The notes: generated by a model not told the origin, from the letters alone. Counted from the first letter of the stretch, positions 41,231-52,520 are shown. The stretch: DNA of 53,629 nucleotides from Pseudomonas syringae CC1557 (GCF_000452705.1 NZ_CP007015.1:1-53629); one strand, 5' to 3'. Numbers and translations: made by a program.

Positions 41231-42181
41231 TCAGTATTTCACTTTGAACGTCGGTGAATCCTCTGGCCTTTGGCCGCGCCTATCGTATAGCCGCGTGGTA
41301 CTGATGTTGGCATGGCCCAGCCACATCTGCACCTTAGCGATATCCGCATCATGCTCCAGCGCATTGGTTGCCGCTGTTGCTCGCAAACCATGCACACCCA
41401 ATCGCTCGACCTCGATGCCTGCCACGCGCGCCCACTGCGCAACAATGGTGTAAAGGCCGTTCGCTGTGATACCAGCACCTGTCGTGGTCCCACGCATCGA
41501 GCGAAACAGCGGACCTGGCGCAGCGTCTCGTTCAACATCCCGTTCTAGGTACGCATAGATACGCTCGGCAGCCACTGGATGGAGCGGCAGAAAGCGGATC
41601 TTGCTGCCTTTGCCATGCACCCGCAGGTGTTTGATGCCACGTCGCTCCTGCAGATCGCCGGTCTTTAGTTGCGCCGCTTCCTCCCGACGCAGGCCGTGGT
41701 ACAGCAGCACGGCCAGAATTGCCCGGTCGCGCAGCCCCTTGAGCGTTTCAGTGTCCGGAGCATCAAGCAGCTGCTTGGCCTGGTGATCACCAAGGGCCGG
41801 TGTCTTGCCTTCATTGCTCTCGATATGAGGCCGTTTTACGCCATGCACGGGATTGCCGCCGGCGACCGCGTTGTTCTCCAGGAGATGATCGAACAAGCTG
41901 GCCAGCGCCGCCAGTTTGCGCCGGATCGTGGCACCGGCCAGACCTCGCAGCTCCAACTGTGCGCGCCAGGCTAAAACGTGAGAGCGGGTCACAGCGCGAA
42001 ATTCCTCGGCACCGGCCAGCCCGACAAAGCTGCAGAAGTCCTGCAGGTCATTCTGGTACGCACGACGCGTGCGCGGGTTGTCAATATTGGCGAACCACTC
42101 TACTGCCGCAGGCATCGCAGCCAGGTGCTGAAACTCCGCAGCCGTCAGCCGACGCTCAGGTTGGATAACAAGCTCGGACAT
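41231..42181 (-). CDS. Tyrosine recombinase, XerC/D-like
   Basis: A 316-residue integrase-type enzyme. The N-terminal SAM-like domain (residues 20-110) is followed by a catalytic domain with R165 (HGLR), a Lys near 192, H264-x-x-R267, H290 (LGH) and nucleophile Y299 (RLYD). It probably resolves plasmid multimers. Its ATG directly follows the stop of the HEPN-like gene (TAGATG), so the two are coupled. Confidence 0.92.
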   Translation of the reverse strand: MSELVIQPERRLTAAEFQHLAAMPAAVEWFANIDNPRTRRAYQNDLQDFCSFVGLAGAEEFRAVTRSHVLAWRAQLELRGLAGATIRRKLAALASLFDHLLENNAVAGGNPVHGVKRPHIESNEGKTPALGDHQAKQLLDAPDTETLKGLRDRAILAVLLYHGLRREEAAQLKTGDLQERRGIKHLRVHGKGSKIRFLPLHPVAAERIYAYLERDVERDAAPGPLFRSMRGTTTGAGITANGLYTIVAQWARVAGIEVERLGVHGLRATAATNALEHDADIAKVQMWLGHANISTTRLYDRRGQRPEDSPTFKVKY

Positions 42182-42868
42182 CTAAGCTACCTTCCAGTTT
42201 TTTATGTGGATCACCCGGCAACGATGGACTACTTCCTCGACGCGAGGATGGCGCGGTGAGCTGGTGTAGATCTCTGTACCGTAGAAGGGAAGAGCGCCTA
42301 GGAAGTCTTTCAGCACAGCATCAACTTCAAGTGAAAGCAAAACCAATGTTTTGAAGGCGTTGGGCACTTGGTCTTTCTCGAATATGGCCCATCTATCCGT
42401 CATGGCCCGTTCTGCCTTTCCCTCCCTGTCCCATTCCCTGGATTTGTGGTGAACCAGTGCGTTACGCGCTTTGACCAGGCCTTTGAGGCTATTGAACGCA
42501 GGTCCGTTCTCATTGAGGGAGCGACCGCAGATGAGACGAGGAACAATCATCCACTTGCCAAGTAGGTCCATTTTATCCAGGTATAGGGTGGCCACCTTGT
42601 CACCCAGCTGGATGGCTGCCAAGTCAAAAACAGCAGCTTCGATGGCCATGGCTGAAAAGACGATGGTCTTGATGCCGTTAGCAGCCTTTCGGTCCTCGCG
42701 GTCCATAGCTCCGGTGGGATCGTAAGGAGGGCAAAACAGGGGACTGGGATCTGCAGCATCGTCAAGGAAAAATGCGAAGGCGTTTTCCGCAATTCTTGCG
42801 TAGGTGTCCGCCATAGTGTCGACACGGATGTAGGTGTCGCGGATCTGAAAGGGGTCTGAGCTGCTCAT
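42182..42868 (-). CDS. HEPN-like protein coupled to the recombinase
   Basis: A 228-residue, mostly helical protein from the ATG at 42868. Longer frames upstream cross the operator region. KARNALVHHKS holds R135-x4-H140, the RNase motif of HEPN domains, preceded by a helical stretch (FSAMAIEAAVFDLAAIQLGD). HEPN proteins are often toxins, RNases or parts of defence systems. No MNT-type partner is adjacent, so its role is open. The stop TAG is followed at once by the recombinase ATG. An inverted repeat precedes it. Confidence 0.65.
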   Translation of the reverse strand: MSSSDPFQIRDTYIRVDTMADTYARIAENAFAFFLDDAADPSPLFCPPYDPTGAMDREDRKAANGIKTIVFSAMAIEAAVFDLAAIQLGDKVATLYLDKMDLLGKWMIVPRLICGRSLNENGPAFNSLKGLVKARNALVHHKSREWDREGKAERAMTDRWAIFEKDQVPNAFKTLVLLSLEVDAVLKDFLGALPFYGTEIYTSSPRHPRVEEVVHRCRVIHIKNWKVA

Positions 42869-42988
42869 CAGCGTCCTGGCTTGAAAGTGGTGATAACGTA
42901 TTTTATCACCAGTTTTTGACGGAGCTAAGCGACTTTTCTCTTTACGCACACGAGACGCCACAAAACGCCTTGACTTATACTGATTTTG

Positions 42989-43131
42989 ATATAATGTGCG
43001 TGTACACCTTCGGGTGTAAAGCAAGACATAGGTGTGGACCTATGGCATTCCTGCCGGGAGTGCAAGATTTTCTGGATTGCGGCGCGCCGTCGCAGTTCAA
43101 ACAAGCAGGTGACCAAGCTGGGGAACGCTGA
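42989..43131 (+). ncRNA. Structured RNA candidate, second pass
   Basis: Same hairpins as 1005-1146. The one difference is an extra T just upstream of the -10 region, which lengthens the distance to TTGACT from 13 to 14 bases. Confidence 0.35.
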
Positions 43132-43192
43132 TGGCTTACTCATATACTGAGAAAAAACTCAATTTTATCAAAAACTTACTAAGGTATTACCA

Positions 43193-43519
43193 ATGGCAGA
43201 GGTATCGAAGTTAGTAGATTTTTGTGGCAGCAGTGAAAAGGATATCGCGAGCTTTCCACCCGTTATTCGTGACCGAGTGGTCTACCAGCTTGACTTGGTA
43301 AAGCACGGAGAAGATCCATCCAACTTCAAGCCTGTGAAAACTGTTGGACCAGGCGTATACGAGATTAAAATTCGAGCAAAACAAGGGGCTTTTCGCGTGT
43401 TTTATGTGGCGAATCGAGCAGGCGTGATTTCGGTACTGCATGCGTTTCAGAAAACCACTAAAAAGACGGAAAAGCGTGACATTGATCTTGCGAAAACAAG
43501 ATTGAAGTCGCAGGGCTAA
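43193..43519 (+). CDS. higB: HigB-type toxin, second pass
   Basis: Identical to 1208-1534: the 108-residue Gp49/HigB-type toxin of the plasmid's toxin-antitoxin pair, seen again because the contig repeats. Confidence 0.85.
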   Translation: MAEVSKLVDFCGSSEKDIASFPPVIRDRVVYQLDLVKHGEDPSNFKPVKTVGPGVYEIKIRAKQGAFRVFYVANRAGVISVLHAFQKTTKKTEKRDIDLAKTRLKSQG

Positions 43520-43627
43520 GACGGACTGGCACCCCCTTGCATCTGCTAGGGGTTAAGCATTAGGTGCACTACGATAGCCCTAACCCTATGAGGTATGTAT
43601 CGAGTAAATTCATCAATCGAGGTAAAT

Positions 43628-43918
43628 ATGATGACAAACGAACGCCACGCCAATATTTGGGATGCGTTGGTTGAGTCGCCGGAAGAAGCTGAAAATTTGC
43701 AGTTACGTTCGACGCTGATGCGGGCACTCACCCGAAAGGTACGCTCTTGGGAGCTTGCCCAAAAGGACGCAGCGCTGAGATTGAAGGTAACGCAACCTAG
43801 GCTGAACGACCTGCTTAAAGGGAAAATTGATAAATTTTCCCTTGATGCTTTAGTGAAGATGTTGCCCGGCGCAGGCCTGCAGATTGAAGTGACAGTCAGA
43901 GAGCGCTCTGAAGCGTAA
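43628..43918 (+). CDS. higA: HigA-type antitoxin, second pass
   Basis: Identical to 1643-1933: the 96-residue XRE antitoxin partner. Confidence 0.82.
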   Translation: MMTNERHANIWDALVESPEEAENLQLRSTLMRALTRKVRSWELAQKDAALRLKVTQPRLNDLLKGKIDKFSLDALVKMLPGAGLQIEVTVRERSEA

Positions 43919-44107
43919 GTTTCAGTCTTACACAGAGGCTCTGCCTGGCTTGATGTTGACCAGCAGCGCATTAGCTGGATCAAGCTCACAGCTTAGCGCG
44001 TTCGCTTTCACAGCTAGCGCGTTATACGCGCCCCTGTCCTGCCCCCAATTCGCGTCGCAGAGTAAAGACGTATTCTGGCTGTTGGAACAATAAGTAGGGC
44101 ACTGATA

Positions 44108-44881
44108 TTAACTGATAGTGCTTTGAAAGAAATAAGCAAAAAGTTCTGATTGAGATTTTATATTGAGCTTACTGTAAAAATTTCTTCGATGTACTTTAAC
44201 TGTCTCTGGGGATACCGATAGCTTTCCAGCAATTTCGCTATTTGAAAAACCACTCAAAGCCAGCTTTAAAACTTCAATTTCACGCCCCGTGAGTTGTGGA
44301 GCAAGCTCTATAATCTTGTCCTGCCATTGCTGGGGTCGAGAGCTTTCTTTTTCTTCAACATCAGAAGCTATACGTTGCTTCATCAAAGCCAATACCCAAG
44401 GTTTGATTAAGTCGAATATAGCAATATGCTCCTGAGTAAACCGACTTTTGCTACCCATGGATAAACAAAGTGTTCTTTCAGAGTCAAGCTGAACGTTATA
44501 CTGAACTTCATCTACTGATACGAATTGTTCAAAATAAAGATGATAGTACTCTGTTTCCAAAAAGTGAGTCGGTGCAATGTCCAAGAGATGAAAGAAACCG
44601 CTTTGCTGATTTTCTCGATTAGCTATGTAGAAGGGGTCAAGCATGTATAGCCCTTTGACATACCGGTTGAGCAGCCCATCTATTTCTTCTTCGTCAGCGG
44701 TATCAGGATAGCAAATTGCCTGTACCCCTTCGCTGCCAAACATCAGCACAACCCAGTTGTCGACTGGTGCATATTCCTTCAGCAATCTGACTAGCGAATT
44801 CCAAAACTCAGGCCGGTTGAGCTTTTCGATTAGTTTCGCTATCGATCTGTGCCAAATTTGGCCCTGGAGCTGGTTTGGCAT
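44108..44881 (-). CDS. LuxR-type regulator, second pass
   Basis: Identical to 2123-2896: 257 residues with C-terminal GerE helix-turn-helix, divergent from the binding-protein gene. Confidence 0.8.
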   Translation of the reverse strand: MPNQLQGQIWHRSIAKLIEKLNRPEFWNSLVRLLKEYAPVDNWVVLMFGSEGVQAICYPDTADEEEIDGLLNRYVKGLYMLDPFYIANRENQQSGFFHLLDIAPTHFLETEYYHLYFEQFVSVDEVQYNVQLDSERTLCLSMGSKSRFTQEHIAIFDLIKPWVLALMKQRIASDVEEKESSRPQQWQDKIIELAPQLTGREIEVLKLALSGFSNSEIAGKLSVSPETVKVHRRNFYSKLNIKSQSELFAYFFQSTIS

Positions 44882-44989
44882 CGTCTACCCCTATTGGGTT
44901 ATTTAAAACCTGACTTGATACGTTTATATTGCGCCCTCATGGATTCGGTACCTACCAATGGGGACTGACCAATGGCATGGAGTAAGCCT

Positions 44990-46090
44990 ATGAAAAGCGT
45001 TCGTATGTTGACCATCATTACTGCCTCTTTGTTCAGCGCTGGGCTAAATATTGCGATTGCGAGCCCAACCAGCGTGCATCTATACAACTGGTATGCCTTC
45101 ATTGCACCAGATACCCCTAAAGAATTCGAGCACGAAACCGGCAGCAAACTGCTCATTGACTCCTTTGACAGCGCCGAGATCATGCAGAGCAAGGTCATGG
45201 CTGGGCGCACGGGGTATGACGTAGTAGTAGCTACCTCAAACGTGTTGCCGAGCTTGATCATTGCAGGAGTGCTCCAACCTCTGGATCGTAGCCAGCTCGG
45301 CAACTGGTCGCACCTTGATTCCGAAATACTGGCTAAGGTTTCTGTTAATGACCCTGGAAACCAGTACGCAGTGCCCTACCTTTGGGGGACTACCGGAATC
45401 GGATATGATGTCGATAAGATAAAGTCCGCACTAGGTGATGACGCTCCGGTGGATAGTTGGGATTTGGTGTTCAAGGAAGAAAATATTAGTAAGCTCCAGC
45501 AGTGCGGTGTAGCAATGCTCGACTCTCCGAGTGAAATTATTTCGATTGCCTTGCACTACCTTGGTCTGCCTCACAACAGCAAAAACCCAGACGACTATCA
45601 GAAAGCTCAAGCCTTATTGCTCAAGATTCGTCCTTATGTACGCTATTTTGACTCATCTAAAATTGATGCTGATCTGGCTGATGGTAATATTTGTATGGTT
45701 GTAGGATGGGCAAATGGTGCGCTTGCAGCGCAAGAGTTGAATGAGAAAAACAAAACTGGACGTCGGATAGCATACTCCATCCCTCGCGAAGGCGCTTTGG
45801 TATGGTCAGAGAATATGGTGTTGTTGAAGGATGCCCCTCATCCACAAGAAGGCATGGCGTTTATAAACTACATGTTGCGCCCTGAAGTGATTGCTAAAAC
45901 TTCAAATCACACCCTTTACCCTAGTGCTAATAAAGATGCAAAGCAGTTTGTAGAGCCAAAACTTAGAGATAACGCTTCGGTTTATTTGGATAAAGATACT
46001 ATTAGTAGGCTTTTCCCTTTAGAGCCCCTTCCGTTGAAGCTAGAGCGAATTCGCACACGCGCTTGGGTCAAAGTGAAGAGTGGTATTTAA
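44990..46090 (+). CDS. Polyamine-type binding protein, second pass
   Basis: Identical to 3005-4105: 366-residue PotF/SpuD-like periplasmic protein with signal peptide. Confidence 0.85.
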   Translation: MKSVRMLTIITASLFSAGLNIAIASPTSVHLYNWYAFIAPDTPKEFEHETGSKLLIDSFDSAEIMQSKVMAGRTGYDVVVATSNVLPSLIIAGVLQPLDRSQLGNWSHLDSEILAKVSVNDPGNQYAVPYLWGTTGIGYDVDKIKSALGDDAPVDSWDLVFKEENISKLQQCGVAMLDSPSEIISIALHYLGLPHNSKNPDDYQKAQALLLKIRPYVRYFDSSKIDADLADGNICMVVGWANGALAAQELNEKNKTGRRIAYSIPREGALVWSENMVLLKDAPHPQEGMAFINYMLRPEVIAKTSNHTLYPSANKDAKQFVEPKLRDNASVYLDKDTISRLFPLEPLPLKLERIRTRAWVKVKSGI

Positions 46091-46186
46091 GCCGGAAATT
46101 TTGCCGTGAATATTGAGCGCGTTTTGCGTAGATTCGTCTAAGTAGAACGCTCAAGTGATGGTATAGATTCGAGGACAGAATCAGCT

Positions 46187-46384
46187 ATGACTACCTCAGT
46201 CGCTGTACTAGAAAAACCACACCGGGATGAAATCAAAGAGCTGGTGCAACTCGTTAGAATGGATGAGAAATATGCTGCGTTGGTTGCAGACGGTTTCTTA
46301 CCTCTCGATGTGCAATCGAGTATATATAACTTCCAGAGAAAAAGCCGTATAGAGGAGTTATCTCAAAAATATGGCCTGATTTAA
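46187..46384 (+). CDS. Small hypothetical protein, second pass
   Basis: Identical to the 65-residue gene at 4202-4399. Confidence 0.6.
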   Translation: MTTSVAVLEKPHRDEIKELVQLVRMDEKYAALVADGFLPLDVQSSIYNFQRKSRIEELSQKYGLI

Positions 46385-46395
46385 CGAGTTTTCAT

Positions 46396-46761
46396 CTATT
46401 CAGACTGTGTCTTTTTGGACGGGTTATTGTATGCGATGAATTTATCGGTAAGACGGATGATTTCCTCAAGACTTTCAGGAGAATCGACCTGATTGATTTT
46501 TTCTGAAAGTTCTTGTCGGAGCGATATCAATCGCGTGCGGAGAACATCTTGGCCACCAGGTAGCAGCTCTCCTGGAGAGACGTTGAAAACGGTTGCGATT
46601 CTTACCAACTGCTCGATGCCAGGCAGGTTTATGCCTCGTTCGTAACGTCCTATCAGCGGAGCGTCGCAGCCAATCTTTTCCGCCAAGTCCGCTTGGCTCA
46701 ACGTAGAAGACTTCCGAAGGGCTTTGATTTTTGCTCCTACCACGCTCCTGAGAGTGTCCAC
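46396..46761 (-). CDS. XRE-family regulator, second pass
   Basis: Identical to 4411-4776: 121 residues, GTG start, helix-turn-helix at residues 8-62. Confidence 0.85.
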   Translation of the reverse strand: MDTLRSVVGAKIKALRKSSTLSQADLAEKIGCDAPLIGRYERGINLPGIEQLVRIATVFNVSPGELLPGGQDVLRTRLISLRQELSEKINQVDSPESLEEIIRLTDKFIAYNNPSKKTQSE

Positions 46762-47008
46762 AGTGTCTCCAAAAAAAAACCAATAATTTCATCTGCTTGC
46801 GCCTTCACAAAGTCACAAATGTGTCTATTAGATACAAAAGTGTTTACTTTTTTTTCTGTTCCATCTATTTTGTTTCCTAGAAATCCGTTTCCTGATTGAG
46901 CTCCTTCGATCCAGAAGCGGATAGAGCCGGCTCTCTATGGCTCATGATTCTCCCCTGGGCCCAGCGGTTCCGGAATTCGAAAGAGCGCCTGATCGAAAGG
47001 TTCTGATT

Positions 47009-47521
47009 ATGAAAAACTGGCATGTTTTGATGCACAATTCTGCCGTTTATCAGTCACTTATGACATTGATAGAACGGTTAGACGTTGAGGTGTATTCCCC
47101 CGTCAGAATCACCTCTCGCAAACGTACGGATCGCCCTTCGTCGATAGAAAAGGAGGTTCGTTTGTTTCCTGGCTATCTGCTGCTACGGTTCGATCCCGAG
47201 GTGACACACACCACAACCATCACAGCGTTGAATGGTGCCCATGGGTTCGTTCAGTTCGGCGGTCGAACCTGTGTTTTGCAGGACTCTACGGTAGAGGAAT
47301 TAAAGGCTGCTGCGCTGATTCGATCTAACCGTTCACTTGATTGCATCGAGTTTCGCAATGTGCCGACAGAGCTAGAAAAAACTCTCCGGCTGATCATCGA
47401 CATGAAGTCTGAAGCTGCCCGTAGGGCGGCTTTCTTCGCGCTTCTATCGCAGAACGCCGCGCTGGAGCGACTTGTCGGGCGTTCTGGGACCGTTTTCTAT
47501 TCGACGGTGAACGCCGCCTAG
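47009..47521 (+). CDS. NusG/ActX-like regulator, second pass
   Basis: Identical to 5024-5536: the 170-residue NusG paralogue. Confidence 0.82.
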   Translation: MKNWHVLMHNSAVYQSLMTLIERLDVEVYSPVRITSRKRTDRPSSIEKEVRLFPGYLLLRFDPEVTHTTTITALNGAHGFVQFGGRTCVLQDSTVEELKAAALIRSNRSLDCIEFRNVPTELEKTLRLIIDMKSEAARRAAFFALLSQNAALERLVGRSGTVFYSTVNAA

Positions 47522-47550
47522 GCATTACCTATTTTCACGATTTCCCATTT

Positions 47551-47582
47551 CACCGCCAGGTCTTGCTTGGCGGTGTTTTTTT
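47551..47582 (+). terminator. Intrinsic terminator, second pass
   Basis: Same eight-pair stem and T tract as 5566-5597. Confidence 0.85.
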
Positions 47583-47609
47583 GCGTTCTCACAGCCCTTA
47601 GGAGTTCCC

Positions 47610-47852
47610 ATGGCGTCATCCGAAGATGAAGCAACCACCAAGACATCAAGCGTATATATCCGACCGATCAGGGTGGAAGCACTGAATAAAGCCGCGATAC
47701 GGGTGAGTTATGAAACCAACAGCTCCAGGCAGATTTCGCCTTCTGACCTCGCTCGGTATCTGATCGATAACTTTCTTGAAAAAGCCGTCGAGAAGCTGAT
47801 TGAAGATTCTCAAGGGCGGCCTTCTGGGAAGCCTCTCACTACTACCGACTAG
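47610..47852 (+). CDS. Small possible RHH protein, second pass
   Basis: Identical to the 80-residue gene at 5625-5867. Confidence 0.6.
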   Translation: MASSEDEATTKTSSVYIRPIRVEALNKAAIRVSYETNSSRQISPSDLARYLIDNFLEKAVEKLIEDSQGRPSGKPLTTTD

Positions 47853-47864
47853 AAGGAATTTGCA

Positions 47865-48573
47865 ATGCTCACCACCAGTGCCTTTCCTGGCCCTGGCTAT
47901 GCAATGTGCTCCCTCGATACACCCTTCCACGCTTACCCCCATCGTCAAGACAGAATCTTCCTTCAATCCCTATGCCATTGGCGTGGTCGGCAAAGTGTTG
48001 CCGCGTCAACCGCAAAGCCTGGATGAAGCTGTATTAGTGGTGAAGCAGCTGGTGGAGGAGGGCGCTAATTTCAGCATCGGCCTGGGCCAAATCAACCGGC
48101 AGCATTTCGATGTCAGTCGACCCGAACCTGTGTTCGAACCCTGCACCAACTTGCGCATGGCAGCGCGAGAGCTACAGGCCTGCTATGTAAAGGCCAGTAA
48201 AGCCGATCCTGATGTGCAAAGCGCTTTGCACAAAGCCATTTCCTGTTACTACAGCGGCAACCCCAAACGTGGCTTTAAGGCCGAGGCCGAATTTGGTGGC
48301 AGCAGCCATGTGCAGCGTGTGCTGGCCAACGCAGGCGGTACCACCGTGACCGTCCCTGCGCTGGAAGGCGGCTCCGCTGAGCCAAGCCAGCTCCAGCGCG
48401 CTCAGGCCCCGGTATCCGCCGTTGAGCCGACCTATGAAAGCTGGGACGTGCTGCGTCAGTACCCGCGCTATCTGCCACCTGCACCACCGTCTGTTTCTGC
48501 TCCACCGGCTGCGCCAGCTCCTCCAGCTGTATCCCCTGAAGAACCCTCAACTCTCCCTAAAGAGGATCAATGA
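47865..48573 (+). pseudogene. virB1: VirB1-like gene with a one-base insertion (likely read error)
   Basis: Copy of 5880-6587 with three T at 47883-47885 where the first pass has two. The insertion comes at about codon 7 and puts the body of the protein out of frame with its start. The body then reads on from an upstream ATG (47800) in a frame that overlaps the preceding gene. The first pass shows the true gene. Confidence 0.85.
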
Positions 48574-48908
48574 TGATCAAACGTACCCTTGTGCCCAACA
48601 AAGGCGAGCTGGGCATTCTGCTGGTGGCTCTGGCCTACCTGCCCGGTATCGCCTCCGCTGACTGGCTCACCACGCTGAACCAGTGGGGCAGCAATATCCG
48701 CCTGGGCCTTTACACCCTGGCGGGCACCCTGGGCCTGATTTGCCTGATCTGGTCAGGTGCCCAGTGGCTGATTGCTCGCTCCACGGGCGACCGCTCGCAC
48801 ACCTTCATGGACTACCTGGAGCAGGTAGGTGTGCTGCTGGTCGTTGGTGGATCTGTGCTCCTCGGCACAGCGGCTTGGCAGGTGTTCGGCACCGGCGTGC
48901 CGGGTTGA
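48570..48908 (+). CDS. virB2: VirB2-like pilin, second pass
   Basis: Identical to 6584-6922. Confidence 0.87.
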   Translation: MMIKRTLVPNKGELGILLVALAYLPGIASADWLTTLNQWGSNIRLGLYTLAGTLGLICLIWSGAQWLIARSTGDRSHTFMDYLEQVGVLLVVGGSVLLGTAAWQVFGTGVPG

Positions 48909-48920
48909 CCAGGAGCGCTT

Positions 48921-49397
48921 ATGGCCAGTAACGAAGTACTCAAGAAACTGACCTTCGAAAGCTACAACGCCATGAGTCGGCCTGCGATGTTCTGGAACAT
49001 TCCCATCATGCCGATGGTGGGGTTGCTGATGGGCGGCTTGGTCTTCGGTGTTGCCGCGACGTTCCTGCTGTCCTGGGTGTGGGGCCTGGTTGCTGCCTCC
49101 CCGTTCCTGATTGCCCTCATTGCCTTGAGGGTCGTGGGCCTGATCGATCCTCAGTATTTGCGCCGTATCCGCTTTGCACGGCGGCGTCTCTGGCTGAATC
49201 TCAAGTACGGCAAACCGTTATTGCTGACCCCTTTTAATCCGCAATGGAGCGAATTCTATGGCGCACGATTTTCACACAAGCGTTATGCCCCCGGAAAAGA
49301 AAGTGCCATTGATGCGCTATCCGGTCCACGAACACATGGTGACCCTACCCGGCAATCGCCTGGTGAGCCTGATCCAGTTAAAGGGGGTTTCCAGTGA
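48921..49397 (+). CDS. virB3: VirB3-like protein, second pass
   Basis: Identical to 6935-7411, including the 140-base overlap with virB4. Confidence 0.85.
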   Translation: MASNEVLKKLTFESYNAMSRPAMFWNIPIMPMVGLLMGGLVFGVAATFLLSWVWGLVAASPFLIALIALRVVGLIDPQYLRRIRFARRRLWLNLKYGKPLLLTPFNPQWSEFYGARFSHKRYAPGKESAIDALSGPRTHGDPTRQSPGEPDPVKGGFQ

Positions 49398-51809
49398 AAC
49401 CCGCAGTGATAACGAACTGATCCAACTGTTTCACAACCTCAACCGCTACTTCCTGGCCCTGGGCAAAAAGGAAGGCAAGCACCTGATGCTGCAAACCTAC
49501 ATCACCAAGACAGGCATCGAGCTGGACACGCAATACACCTTGCCGCTGCCCGCGCTGCAGGACTTCGTGGACGCTTACACGGCACCCTTTCGCAACGGCA
49601 CCTTCTTCCAGGTCGGGTACAGCATTGCGCTGATCCTCAAGTACCGCGAGGTTGATGAAGGGATCGAGCGTATGAGCGACCTGTTGTCACTTTCCTCTAC
49701 GTTGCTGGCCGAATATGACCCGGTCATCATGGGCCTTGAGGAAAGCGAACACGGTGCATTGTTCTCGCAGATCGGGCGCTACTTCAGCCTGTTGATTAAC
49801 GGGCACGAAAAAGACGTGCTGGTCAGCGACACCCGCTTGGGTGACGCGATCATTGATAGCGTCACCAACTTCGAAAACTACGATTTTGTCGAGAACCGGC
49901 CCAATCGGGGTGGCCAGCGTTTCGCGACTACCTTTGACCTGCGCGACTACCCCAGTGGCGGGACCTACCCCGGTATGTGGGACGAGGCCATCGAGCAGCA
50001 GTTCGAGTTCACCCTGGTGCAAACGTTTCTGTTCGAAGACCGCAACAAGGCCAAGGACAAATTCAAAAAGCACGTGGCGGATCTGGGTTCGGTCGAGCGC
50101 GATTCAAAGCAAACCGAGGAGCTTGAAAATGCCATCGATGCCATCACCCTGGCGACAAGGCGTTTGGTCGTTATCACGCCTCGCTGATCGTCTACGGCAA
50201 CACCCCGGACCAGGCCATCGAGAACGGCACGAAAATGGCGTCGGTGTTCACGGTGCGTGACGCGACCTTTGTGCGTTCGACCATGAGCAACATCGACACC
50301 TGGTACACGCAGTTCCCCGGTGTGACCGAGGCCATGTACCCCATGATGAAGTCGACCGAGAACCTGGCGTGCAGCTTTTCCCTGCACTCCACTCCCACGG
50401 GCAAGGTCAAGGGCAACCCCATCGGTGATGGAACGGGCGTGATGCCGGTGCTGACGGTCAACAAGGCCTTATATGTGCTCAACGTGCATGACAGCCCACC
50501 CGGCCAGAACAACCTCGGTGAAATGCTGCCAGGTCATGCGGTTTACACAGGCCAAACGGGGGGTGGGTAAAACCACCGCTGAGGCCATCCTGCTGACCTT
50601 TCTCAGCCGCTTCGATCCGCTGATTTTCAGCATCGACTACAACGAGTCTTTGAGACATCTGCTGTGTGGGTTGGGTGCCGAGTATTACACCGTGCAGCCT
50701 GGGCACTTCACCGGCGTCAACCCGTTTCAGTTTCACGACCGTCCTGGGTTGCGGCAAATGCTGAATGATCTGGTGCTGTGCTGCGCCGGTGGTCCAGCGA
50801 AGACCGATGAAGCCGACCAGCGCACGATCAAGGATTCGGTCGAAGCGGTCATGGCGCATACCAATGTGCGACTTCGGGGCATGTCGCTGCTGCTGCAAAA
50901 CATCCCCCATCGGGGTGGCAATTGCCTGCACACCCGGCTGTCGAAATGGTGCCGTTTGCCGGTGAAGGCCGCGAAGGTCAGTACGCCTGGGTTCTGGACT
51001 CGCCGATCAACCAGTTCAATGCGCAGACCTACCGGCGTCTGGCCTTTGACTGCACGCAGTTGCTCAAAAACGACTACGCCGAGAAGCACCCCGAAGTCAT
51101 GGAAGCGTTTCTGAACACGTTGTTCTACATGAAACGCGAAATGCACGAAGCCCGCCCCGGCAATCTGCTGTTGAACGTGGTGGCCGAGTATTGGGCACCG
51201 CTGTCGTTCAAAAGCACGGCGGACGCAATCAAAGAGGTCCTGCAGAGCGGACGCATGCGCGGGGAAATCCTGATCATGGACACCCAGTACCCCGAGCAAG
51301 CACTGGCGACGCCTTACGCAGCAGCCGTCATTCAGCAAGTGACAACGCCTATCTGGCTCCCAAACAAGAAAGCCCAGGCCGAGAGCTACGCCAAGTTCGG
51401 CGTCACCGGCAAGGTGTTTGAGGCAGTGCGTGATATGGGACCGCTGAGCCGGGAAATGGTGGTGCAACAGGGGCACCAGACGGTGAAGCTGAAAATGGAG
51501 CTGGACGGCCCGCTCAAGTATTGGTTGCCGCTGTTATCCGCCACTCAAAAGAACCTGGCAGTGGCTGAACGTATTCGGCAACACCTGGGCACGACCGATC
51601 CCATGGTCTGGGTCGATGCGTTCCTGGTGGCCGAGGCTGTGCGCCAATGGTTGAACACCGACGATCCCGCTGTATGGCTGCCCGCGTTCGACTATGCCGA
51701 GGGCCTGCGCCAGTCCATGAAGACGCGGGATGCACAGCGCTGGATGCCGGCCTTTCAAAAAGCCTGGAAAGCCCTTCAGGAACAGAATGAAATCGAGGTT
51801 TCGTCATGA
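49258..51809 (+). pseudogene. virB4: VirB4-like gene with three one-base indels (likely read errors)
   Basis: Copy of 7272-9824. One G is lost at 50151-50152, one gained at 50558-50563 (inside the Walker A codons) and one lost at 50958. The gene therefore appears as three overlapping frames: 49258-50187, a middle part ending near 51114, and 50922-51809. All indels fall in G runs, and the first pass is intact. Confidence 0.9.
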
Positions 51810-52492
51810 AAAATCACGTGATGGCTTACGCGCTTAGCGCGCTCATGTTGACCACAGTCCTGCCTGCTGCGCATGCGGCAGTACCAGGCGTTCCGGTCCT
51901 GGATCCGTCTAACCTGCTCGCGCTGAAGGCGAATGCGTTGGCCCAGGCCAAGCAGGCGATGGACGCGCTGAGCACGGCCAAAGACGCGATCACACAGACC
52001 GCGCAGCAATACAACCACTACAAAAGCATCATCACCGGCAACGACATGTTGGGTGGGTTCCTGAACGACCCAGCCTTGAACAAGGTAATGCCTCTGGGGG
52101 ACTGGGCCGATGTGTATAGCACGGGACGGGATATCGCCAGTTTGCGTGACCGCTACGGCTTAACTTCGGATAATGCCAGCGTGCAGGCGAAATTCGATCA
52201 GATGATGTCGGCTGCCGATGCGCTGGAGCGCAATTACAACGCCAGCACTGAACGGGTCAAGAACGCCGAGCTGCTAAGGGCCCGGTTAAACGAGGTGCAG
52301 ACCCCACAACAGAAGGAAGATCTACAGCTGCGTTACCAACAGGAGCTGATCGAGCAGCAAAACCAGCAGATGCGGCTGGCCAACATGCAGATGCTCCAGC
52401 AGCAGCAAGAGAAAATGGAAAATGAACAGCGGGCCCAAGCGTTTAGTGATTACATGAAAGGTAAAACTAGCGTACGGCCTAGCTACGATTGA
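51806..52492 (+). CDS. virB5: VirB5-like minor pilin, second pass
   Basis: Identical to 9821-10507. Confidence 0.85.
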   Translation: MKNHVMAYALSALMLTTVLPAAHAAVPGVPVLDPSNLLALKANALAQAKQAMDALSTAKDAITQTAQQYNHYKSIITGNDMLGGFLNDPALNKVMPLGDWADVYSTGRDIASLRDRYGLTSDNASVQAKFDQMMSAADALERNYNASTERVKNAELLRARLNEVQTPQQKEDLQLRYQQELIEQQNQQMRLANMQMLQQQQEKMENEQRAQAFSDYMKGKTSVRPSYD

Positions 52493-52520
52493 TTACTAAG
52501 TTCACAAGGGAATATGACCT

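Noticed and set aside
49258..51809. Decaying virB4 pseudogene
   Set aside because: The three frame breaks are one-base changes in G runs, and all other bases equal the intact copy. Real decay would also show substitutions.
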